Assembly: GCA_025456385.1 (NCBI GenBank)
Contig: JALOKS010000032.1
Span: forward strand, 1-20,766
Length of the DNA: 20,766 nucleotides
Source of the DNA: Thermoanaerobaculales bacterium
GTDB taxonomy: Bacteria; Acidobacteriota; Thermoanaerobaculia; Thermoanaerobaculales; Sulfomarinibacteraceae
Direction: 5' to 3'
In this document: positions 8,085-15,128 of the stretch, in pieces
Layout: every line of letters starts with the position of its first letter
Position numbering within the stretch: position 1 is the first letter of the stretch
Notes under the pieces: model-generated
Told to the model about the DNA's origin: nothing
What the model saw: the letters and a program-made list of their open reading frames with translations, nothing else
Database searches by the model: none
Made by a program: the position numbers and the translations under genes

Positions 8085-10855
8085 GGGCGGACGGTCTCCG
8101 CGGAGGCGAGGGCGTCGCGGATGCGCTGCTGCAGGTCGTGCTCGAGCACCAGCGCTGACACCTCCTCGGCGCGCCGCGCCGTGCCGAAGCCTGCGGCGCA
8201 GCGCGCGGCCGGAGCCGCGGCCATGGTGGCGAGCTCGAGGCACCTGCCGCCGGCGAGCGAGCCGTCACCCTGGAGGAAGAGGAGCTCGTCGGTGCGCCAG
8301 CAGCCGTACTCGCCGAGCACCGGACCCGCACCGGGCTCGCCGAGGAGGTTGCGGCCGACGAAGGGGTAGGGTGCCGGGTCGACGCCGAGCAGGGCGAGCA
8401 GGGTGGGCGCGACGTCGACGTGGCCGGCGGCCGCGGTCCGCTCGCCGAGGAGCCCGTCGGCCTGCGGCACGCGGATGAAGAGCGGCACCTCCTGGCTCAG
8501 ATACCAGCCTGCTGCGTCGCGCCTCGCCCCCATCGCCGCGGCGATCTCCGGCCGCCACTCGAAGCCGGCGTCGTGGTCGCCCCAGACCGCGACGACGGTC
8601 CGCTCCGCCCGTCCCCCCTCGTCGAGCGCGGCCACGAAGGAGGCCAGCGACGCGTCGAAGAAGTGCATGGTGTGCAGGAAGTTGCCGAACGGTGTCCCCT
8701 CCCACCCGCCGACATCGAGCTCCCTGAGGTGGGGCGGAAAGCCGGCGAAGGGATGGTGCAGGGAGAGGGTCAGCAGGTAGACCGCGGAGGGGCTCGGCAG
8801 CTCGGCGAGACGTGCCGCCGCCTGGCCGAGGAAGTCGCGGTCGCTCAAGCCCCAGCCGACCTCCTCGCCGGCCGCGAAGTCGTCGACGAAGAGGCTCCGC
8901 TCGAAGCCGTACGCCGGGTGGGTGACGCGGCGGTTCCAGAACCCGCCGTCGTACGGCACCGCCGACAGGGTGCGGTAGCCGCGCTCGCCGAGCACCTCGG
9001 CGAGCCCCGTGAAGTCGTTGCCGGCGAAGCGGAACGCGGCGGCGCCGCCGGGACCGGGCAGCAGCGAGACCTGGGTCGCGAGCTCGCTGTCGGACGAGCG
9101 GCCGTGCGCGGTCTGGTCGCTGAGGTTGGAAAACCACAGCGCCTCCCGCCGCCAGCGGTTGAGGAACGGCGTGACCTCGCGGCCGCCGATCTCGAGGCCG
9201 ATCACGAAGCCCTGCAGGCTCTCCACCTGCACCATCACGAGGTCGCAGCCGGCGGCGGACCCGAACCACGGCCCGACGCCGGCCCGCTGCGGCGCCACCT
9301 CGCGGAACCACGCCGCGACCTCGGCCACGCGCTCCGGCGCGAGCTCGCGCGCCGTCCACGACCGGAGGGCGGCGGCTCCGAGGTCGACCGCGTGCAGGTT
9401 GAGGACCCCCAGCTGGCGGGCCACCTCCAGCCGTCTGAAGACCTGCTGGAGAATCTGCGGCTGCCGATCCGCGAGCTGCAGCGCGGCAACCGCCGCGCCG
9501 GCCACCGTCGATACCAGCGCCGCCGCGATCAGCCGCTGCGCCCCCGCGCCCGTTTCGCGGCGCAGGCGCCGCGCCGCCGTGACCAGCACCAGCCCCGGCA
9601 GCAGATCGAGCGCGATCCACAGGTCGGAGACCCGCAGCAGGCTGCGGATGCTCGCTTCGACCCGCCCGACCTGGCCGGCTGCCGAGAGCGCGGCCGCGCC
9701 CGGCAGGTCCTGGAAGAAGCGGATGTACACCACGTCGGCCCACAGCAGCACGGTGGCCGCCGCCGCCGCCAACCAGCAGACGGCCGGCCGCCACCGCCCG
9801 GGCAGCACGAGCACGACAAGGGCCGCCGCCGCCCCACCCCCCAGCGTCATCAGCAGTCCGCCGCCGGTGGCGCGCGCACCGGCGGCCGCGAGCACCGCGC
9901 CCTGCTTCACCACCAGGCCGCCGGCGAGCCACAGCACGTCAGCAGCCGCGAAGACCGCCGCCAGGCGCGCTCCACCCCGCGCCGTCGCCGAGACCGCCGC
10001 CGCGGCGGCCACCAGGCAGAACACCGCCCACCACGCCGGGGCGGACAGCACGTCAGGCGCCGCCAGCACCAACCGGGCGGGCGGCAGGCCCGGCGAGCGG
10101 TCCGAAAACCAGCACACCCCCTCCTCGACCATGTCCCACCGTAGGCGATAGAGGCCGGGGCGCGCCGGCACCGCCACCCTGGCGGTCAGCTCGATGGTCT
10201 CGCCCGGGGCCACCGACCGCGGCAGCGGCGTGCGGCGGCCTTCCCAGTCCGCGACCGCGCCGTCGCGACCGAGCCAGTGGTAGGACACCGCGAAGGAGCC
10301 GTCGTCAGCCCAGCTGCGACGGCCGGTGTTCCGCAGCGCCAGCGGCACGGCGAGCTCGGATGCCGCCACCACCATCCGCACTGAAGCCCCCGCGACGAGC
10401 TCGAAATCGTGGCCGGCGACCAGCGTCACCGGCGACGGCTGCACCGGTGTCGGGTCGACCTCGGACAGCCACCGCACGCCCTCGTGTACGACATCCCACT
10501 GCAGCGCGTGCTCGCCGACCAACCGCGGCGCCTCGACCACGGCGACGAACGCCCTCTCCTCCCCGCCGGCGATGGTCGCCGGCAGGGCCGTCCGGCGCCC
10601 GTCGCGGACGACGACCCTGCCTCGAGGGTCGAGCCAGTGGTAGGAGAGCGCGAAGCCTTCCGCGGGCGACCACGGCCGGGTGCCGTCGTTGGCGATGGTG
10701 ACGGCAACCTCGAGCCCGGTCGCGGTCTCGATCTCGGCCGGCAGCTCCTGCGACACCACCCGCAGGTCGAACTCGGCAGCGCTCTGGGCGGCCGCGACCG
10801 CGGCCGCGCCGGCGCCCACGAGCGCCGCCGCGAGGATTCGAGGTCGGCGGCCCAT
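8081..10855 (-). CDS. Membrane sulfatase/phosphoglycerol transferase (LtaS-like) with two NBR1-like Ig domains
   Basis: 924 aa. Order: signal peptide (1-27), then two related Ig-like domains (about 30-145 and 150-265). Each domain has an N-[DT]-G-x-R-x-[SP]-W motif, an SYHWL strand and a GxRTxLP segment, as in the Ig-like domain of NBR1. Several membrane helices follow (about 272-460), then an alkaline phosphatase-like sulfatase domain (about 535-850). Likely catalytic residues are E545 (VQVESLQG), S587 or T582 in QTAHGRSSDSE, H700/H701 and D760-H761 (WGDHD). These match the metal and nucleophile sites of LtaS, though the position of the LtaS Thr seems to be Ser here. LtaS-type enzymes move phosphoglycerol or phosphoethanolamine groups at the outer face of the membrane. 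No clear ribosome binding site precedes the ATG, which may be nearly leaderless. Confidence 0.78.
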   Translation of the reverse strand: MGRRPRILAAALVGAGAAAVAAAQSAAEFDLRVVSQELPAEIETATGLEVAVTIANDGTRPWSPAEGFALSYHWLDPRGRVVVRDGRRTALPATIAGGEERAFVAVVEAPRLVGEHALQWDVVHEGVRWLSEVDPTPVQPSPVTLVAGHDFELVAGASVRMVVAASELAVPLALRNTGRRSWADDGSFAVSYHWLGRDGAVADWEGRRTPLPRSVAPGETIELTARVAVPARPGLYRLRWDMVEEGVCWFSDRSPGLPPARLVLAAPDVLSAPAWWAVFCLVAAAAAVSATARGGARLAAVFAAADVLWLAGGLVVKQGAVLAAAGARATGGGLLMTLGGGAAAALVVLVLPGRWRPAVCWLAAAAATVLLWADVVYIRFFQDLPGAAALSAAGQVGRVEASIRSLLRVSDLWIALDLLPGLVLVTAARRLRRETGAGAQRLIAAALVSTVAGAAVAALQLADRQPQILQQVFRRLEVARQLGVLNLHAVDLGAAALRSWTARELAPERVAEVAAWFREVAPQRAGVGPWFGSAAGCDLVMVQVESLQGFVIGLEIGGREVTPFLNRWRREALWFSNLSDQTAHGRSSDSELATQVSLLPGPGGAAAFRFAGNDFTGLAEVLGERGYRTLSAVPYDGGFWNRRVTHPAYGFERSLFVDDFAAGEEVGWGLSDRDFLGQAAARLAELPSPSAVYLLTLSLHHPFAGFPPHLRELDVGGWEGTPFGNFLHTMHFFDASLASFVAALDEGGRAERTVVAVWGDHDAGFEWRPEIAAAMGARRDAAGWYLSQEVPLFIRVPQADGLLGERTAAAGHVDVAPTLLALLGVDPAPYPFVGRNLLGEPGAGPVLGEYGCWRTDELLFLQGDGSLAGGRCLELATMAAAPAARCAAGFGTARRAEEVSALVLEHDLQQRIRDALASAETVRP

Positions 10856-10865
10856 GACGCCGGCG

Positions 10866-10871
10866 AGTATA
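10866..10871 (-). promoter_or_regulatory. -10 box TATACT close to the sulfatase start
   Basis: TATACT ends 10 bases before the ATG, so transcription would begin almost at the start codon. This agrees with the missing ribosome binding site. No -35 box is recognisable. The region just upstream is the hairpin at 10875-10888. Confidence 0.4.
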
Positions 10872-10874
10872 TCC

Positions 10875-10888
10875 GGGCGCCGGCGCCC
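10875..10888. repeat. 14-bp palindrome GGGCGCCGGCGCCC after ompH
   Basis: A perfect palindrome in the 42-bp gap between ompH and the sulfatase gene. It could form a short hairpin at the 3' end of the ompH transcript. It lacks a T run, so a classical terminator is not supported. Confidence 0.4.
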
Positions 10889-10897
10889 AGCCGTCCC

Positions 10898-11416
10898 TCA
10901 CTGCACCGGATAGCGCTCGTTGTACATGCTGATCACGACGTCGGTCACGTTGGCGCCGTCCGCGATGAAGGCGAGCGGCTGCGCATTGTAGAGAAAGATC
11001 GCGTCGAAGCCGTTCGCCCGCCCGTACTCGCTCGCCATCTCGCCGACCCGCTGCGCGACCTCGCCCAGGAACTCGCCCTGCTTGGCCTCGAGCTCGCGGT
11101 TGAAGCTGCGGGCGGCGTCCTCGAACTCGCGCCGTGCCTGCAGCAGCTGCGCCTCGAGCTGAGCGACAGCCTCGGGCGAGGCGACGCCGCGCTGAGCGGC
11201 CAGCTGATTCGTCAGCTCGCCGACCCGCTCCTGCCGTTTCTCGACCTCCTGGCGACGAGGCGTGCCCCAGGCCTCGAAGGCCTTGAGCTGGACCTTGCCC
11301 TGCTCGACCGTCGCCACAGCCCGCTCGACGTCGAGAAAGCCGATCTTCCCCGCCGCCGCCGGCAGCGCCGCCAGCACCAGAATCGACACCAGACCCAAGA
11401 GCCTCAGCGCTCTCAT
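10898..11416 (-). CDS. OmpH/Skp-like periplasmic chaperone
   Basis: 172 aa. An N-terminal signal peptide (about 1-22, ending ALPAAAG) is followed by KIGFLDVERAV, the usual start of mature Skp/OmpH proteins. A long, charged, coiled-coil helix pair (about 40-125) forms the tentacles. The C-terminal strand region (FDAIFLYNAQPLAFIADGANVTDVVISMYN) closes the trimerisation body. Skp holds unfolded outer-membrane proteins in the periplasm on their way to the Bam complex. The ATG at 11416 follows a perfect GGAGGT (11421-11426) at 4 nt. A GTG at 11428 is open but sits within or before that site. bamA and lpxD, frequent neighbours of skp, are not adjacent here. Confidence 0.85.
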   Translation of the reverse strand: MRALRLLGLVSILVLAALPAAAGKIGFLDVERAVATVEQGKVQLKAFEAWGTPRRQEVEKRQERVGELTNQLAAQRGVASPEAVAQLEAQLLQARREFEDAARSFNRELEAKQGEFLGEVAQRVGEMASEYGRANGFDAIFLYNAQPLAFIADGANVTDVVISMYNERYPVQ

Positions 11417-11439
11417 ACGCACCTCCACGGCAGCCGCGG

Positions 11440-11445
11440 ACTATA
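11440..11445 (-). promoter_or_regulatory. -10 box TATAGT for ompH
   Basis: TATAGT lies 23 bases before the ompH ATG, with the GGAGGT ribosome binding site in between. No -35 box is recognisable in the GC-rich upstream DNA. Confidence 0.4.
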
Positions 11446-11466
11446 GCACGCGGCCCGCGGCGCCTC

Positions 11467-11498
11467 CCGGCCGGCGCCGGGGGCCCCGGCCCGGCCGG
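11467..11498. repeat. GC-only bulged hairpin in the ompH/regulator divergent region
   Basis: CCGGCCGG, one unpaired C, GCCGGGG, a single central G, CCCCGGC and CCGGCCGG form a 15-bp stem with one bulge. It lies upstream of both divergent genes. No T run borders it. Confidence 0.5.
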
Positions 11499-11560
11499 CG
11501 TGACCTCCGCTCGACCGAGGCCTAAAGTTCTGCATCGTGGCCCCTTAGACCGACCTGCGG

Positions 11561-11566
11561 TACAAT
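11561..11566 (+). promoter_or_regulatory. -10 box TACAAT giving a leaderless regulator mRNA
   Basis: TACAAT ends 6 bases before the ATG at 11573, so the predicted transcription start coincides with the start codon. There is no ribosome binding site in front of the ATG, as expected for a leaderless message. No good -35 is seen. Confidence 0.5.
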
Positions 11567-11572
11567 GGCGGC

Positions 11573-12301
11573 ATGGCCGACACCCACCGCGCGGCGATCC
11601 GACTGCTGGTCGTCGAGGACGACGAGCCGCTGGCCGACGGGCTCTGCCGCAACCTCGCGCTCGAGGGCTTCGAGGTCGCCCGGGTCGGGACCGGCGAGGC
11701 CGCGCTCGCCGAGCTCGGCCGGGAGCGGCGCTCCTTCGAGCTGCTGATCCTGGACATCATGCTGCCGGGCATCGACGGCTTCGAGGTCTGCCGCCGCCTG
11801 CGCGAGCAGCGCGACCCGATCCCGATCCTCTTCCTGACCGCCCGCGGCAGCGACGCCGACCGCATCCTCGGCCTGCAGCTCGGCGCCGACGACTACCTCA
11901 CCAAACCGTTCCTGGTCGAAGAGCTGGTGCTCAGGGTGCGTGGCATTCTCCGTCGGGTCGCCTGGTCGCAGACGCCGGCCCCGCTCGGCCCGGTGGTGCA
12001 AATCGGCGGCCACGAGGTCGACCTCACGACGATGCGCGCGAGCACCGCCGCCGGCCCGGCACCGCTGACCGAACGCGAGGTCATGCTGGTGCGGTTCTTC
12101 GCCGAGAACGAGGGCCGGGTGCTGACCCGGGGCGAGCTCCTGGAACGGGTCTGGGGTTACACCTTCGACACCTCGACCCGCACCCTCGACACCTTCGTCC
12201 ACCGCCTCCGCAAGCACTTCGAGGACGACCCCAGGTGCCCCCGGCACTTCCACACCGTGCGCGGCGTCGGCTACCGGTTCACCTCCGTCCCCGAGGAGTG
12301 A
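11573..12301 (+). CDS. OmpR/PhoB-family response regulator (orphan)
   Basis: 242 aa. The receiver domain (about 9-125) shows the acidic pair E15/D16, the phosphoacceptor D61 (LILDIMLPG), T89 and K111 (YLTKPF). The C-terminal winged helix (about 145-240) includes LTEREVMLVRFF, the RGELLERVWG helix and the VRGVGYRF wing, the OmpR/PhoB DNA-binding fold. It should be phosphorylated by a histidine kinase and then control promoters. It is the only plus-strand gene here, and no kinase gene is next to it, so its partner must lie elsewhere. It is divergent from ompH and convergent with the PAS/Fis gene. The target genes are unknown. Control of ompH or of its own promoter would be the simplest guess. 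Confidence 0.93.
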   Translation: MADTHRAAIRLLVVEDDEPLADGLCRNLALEGFEVARVGTGEAALAELGRERRSFELLILDIMLPGIDGFEVCRRLREQRDPIPILFLTARGSDADRILGLQLGADDYLTKPFLVEELVLRVRGILRRVAWSQTPAPLGPVVQIGGHEVDLTTMRASTAAGPAPLTEREVMLVRFFAENEGRVLTRGELLERVWGYTFDTSTRTLDTFVHRLRKHFEDDPRCPRHFHTVRGVGYRFTSVPEE

Positions 12302-12315
12302 GCCCCTCGGGATCC

Positions 12316-12396
12316 TCAATTCTCGGCCGGGGAATCTCGCGGGAGAGACTTCCCGCAGAGAGGCCGCTCGGTCGAGATCCCCCGGCCGAGAATTGA
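12316..12396. repeat. 81-bp inverted repeat with inner hairpin between convergent genes
   Basis: Arms at 12316-12338 and 12374-12396 are 23 nt each and match at 22 positions. Each arm contains TCAATTCTCGGCCGGGG or its complement. The 35-nt centre holds a second hairpin, GCGGGA-N6-TCCCGC (12339-12356). The structure sits exactly in the gap between two convergent genes, so it could stop transcription from both sides. No T run follows on either strand. A palindromic repeat (REP or MITE-like) is the alternative. Confidence 0.7.
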
Positions 12397-12414
12397 ACCT
12401 GTTGACCGCCCGTG

Positions 12415-13533
12415 TCACGGTCGGTCGATACCCAGGTCCTTCATCTTCCGCCACAGCGTGACCCGCGAGATGCCGAGGCGGTCGGCGGCCTCCTGCATGC
12501 GCCACCCGCAGAGCTCGATGACCTCGCGCAGAACCCGCTCCTCGAGGGCGGCGAGCGGCCTCTCCGCCCGAAGCAGCTCGTCGACCAGCAGCAGGCGCGC
12601 CCCGTCCACCGGCAGGTCCGGCAGATCGACGACGCCGTCGGCGGCGGCGAGCGCCGTCGCCAGCACGCCTTCGAGCGCCGCCAGGCCGCGCGCCGCGGCG
12701 ACCTCCGCCAGACGCCCGAGCGCGGCCGCCGTGACCCGCCGTCCGGGCTCGAGCTCGTCGACCCAGGCCGCGATCATCCGCGGCAGGTCCTCCGCGAGGC
12801 TCGCGAGCTCCGGCAGGCGCAGCACCTCGCAGGACGCTGGCCAGCCATCGGCGCTGCGGGCGCCGCACACGACCCTCCAGCCCTCCGGGCGGGGCGTCGC
12901 CAGGGCCTGATGCGCCTCGGCGCCGTCGGCGTAGACCGTGCCGGGCGGCCACGGCACGACCTCGTCCCAGCCGCCACGCCAGGGTCGCAGCAGGGCTTCG
13001 GGCAGGCCGGAGTGGCGATGCACCGCACGCGCGACGTCGCGGCAGGCCGGCGCCTCGCCGACGACCACCAGGTCGCGGCCCGAGGCCGCCGCCGCCGCCA
13101 GCCGCCGCCGCAGCTCGGCGGCTCGCTCCGAGCGCCCGCACGCGAAGAAGCCGGGCCGCGGGCCGGAAGGTCTGAGGATCTCCACCGCCCCGCGGAAGGC
13201 GCCATCGGCGCCGAGCAGCGGCACGACCGTCACCTCGAGCGCGAGCTGGTCCCCCGCGGCCGTCCGGTAGGCCGTCGCGAAGCTCTCCACCCGCTCGAGG
13301 CCGGTCTCGAGAGCGTAGGTCAGTGGACAGGCGCCGTCGCAATCGAGTCCGTGCGTGAGCAGGCGGCAGCGGCCCCCGATCGCCTGTCCCTGGTCGACGC
13401 CGAGCAGACGCCGGGCCGCGGTGTTCGCGTGCCGAAGCTGCCGCTGCTCGTCGATGACGATGACGGCCTCGGTGAGCTGGTCCAGGACCTCGAGCCACGG
13501 CCCGTCCAGGTGATCGCCCGCGTGTCGCAGCAC
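12415..13533 (-). CDS. PAS / degenerate AAA+ / Fis-type regulator
   Basis: 372 aa. A PAS domain (about 12-122) includes a Cys cluster (C56, C65, C69 in DCDGACPL). It is followed by a stretch that still aligns with the sigma-54 AAA+ domain but has lost its catalytic parts. The Walker A motif GESGTGKE is replaced by GEAPACRD (159-166), the GAFTGA loop is absent, and Walker B is reduced to GTVYADGAEA. Relics such as LRLPELASLAEDLP and the final DGVVDLPDLP remain. A Fis helix-turn-helix closes the protein (about 330-369, QEAADRLGISRVTLWRKM). It should bind DNA but not hydrolyse ATP or remodel sigma-54 polymerase on its own. The start is a GTG at 13533 with a poor ribosome binding site, so the N-terminus is uncertain. 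Confidence 0.8.
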   Translation of the reverse strand: MLRHAGDHLDGPWLEVLDQLTEAVIVIDEQRQLRHANTAARRLLGVDQGQAIGGRCRLLTHGLDCDGACPLTYALETGLERVESFATAYRTAAGDQLALEVTVVPLLGADGAFRGAVEILRPSGPRPGFFACGRSERAAELRRRLAAAAASGRDLVVVGEAPACRDVARAVHRHSGLPEALLRPWRGGWDEVVPWPPGTVYADGAEAHQALATPRPEGWRVVCGARSADGWPASCEVLRLPELASLAEDLPRMIAAWVDELEPGRRVTAAALGRLAEVAAARGLAALEGVLATALAAADGVVDLPDLPVDGARLLLVDELLRAERPLAALEERVLREVIELCGWRMQEAADRLGISRVTLWRKMKDLGIDRP

Positions 13534-13602
13534 GCCCCTGGAAACCGCGGCGGCGGAGGCTTTATTCGCGGCCGGGAGGGCCGCTGCCGCGGCGAGGAGG
13601 GC

Positions 13603-13818
13603 TCAGCGCTCGATCTCGAACTCGGGCTCGGGCGTCGGCTCGGGCTCGGAGAAGTAGAGCGCGGTCTGAGCCACCGGCAGGAGCATCACGTGCACCCTGC
13701 CCTTGATCTGCACCTCGACCTGGAAGTAGCCGGTGTCCGAGATGCTGACCAGCGTGGCCGCCGTGCCCTTGGCGTCGATCAGAGGGCAGTAGACGGATAC
13801 TTTGCCCGGGATCTCCAT
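13603..13818 (-). CDS. Small protein of unknown function (71 aa)
   Basis: 71 aa, soluble, with no signal peptide or membrane segment. Residues 1-56 alternate hydrophobic and polar positions as in a small beta-barrel or beta-sandwich. The tail is EPEPTPEPEFEIER, acidic and Pro-rich. I do not recognise a family. The start is well supported: ATG at 13818 with AAGGAG 6 nt upstream, plus an extended -10 box. It lies between the two sigma-54-activator-like genes, 69 bp before the PAS/Fis gene. It may belong to the same regulatory unit. The reading frame on the same strand that overlaps all of it is the run-on of the response regulator and is probably not real here. Confidence 0.7.
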   Translation of the reverse strand: MEIPGKVSVYCPLIDAKGTAATLVSISDTGYFQVEVQIKGRVHVMLLPVAQTALYFSEPEPTPEPEFEIER

Positions 13819-13829
13819 GAGCCGCTCCT

Positions 13830-15127
<1,298 letters not shown>

Positions 15128-15128
15128 G

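Noticed and set aside
5949..8369. Plus-strand open frame of 806 codons opposite the glycosyltransferase
   Set aside because: Extreme Arg, Gly and Pro content, no family features, and antisense to a gene with clear membrane and active-site features.
8420..10144. Plus-strand open frame of 574 codons opposite the sulfatase
   Set aside because: Antisense shadow rich in Arg, Glu and Gln. The minus-strand gene has conserved sulfatase motifs.
11522..13498. Minus-strand open frame that spans the convergent gap and overlaps both regulators
   Set aside because: It crosses the inverted repeat and lies antisense to the plus-strand regulator. The translation is low complexity, and the real PAS/Fis gene is in another frame.
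13562..13829. C-terminal extension of the sigma-54 response regulator over the 71-aa gene
   Set aside because: The extension has no DNA-binding motif, is rich in Arg, Gly and Pro, and covers a gene with its own strong start. A frameshift near 13940 is a simpler explanation, though not proven.
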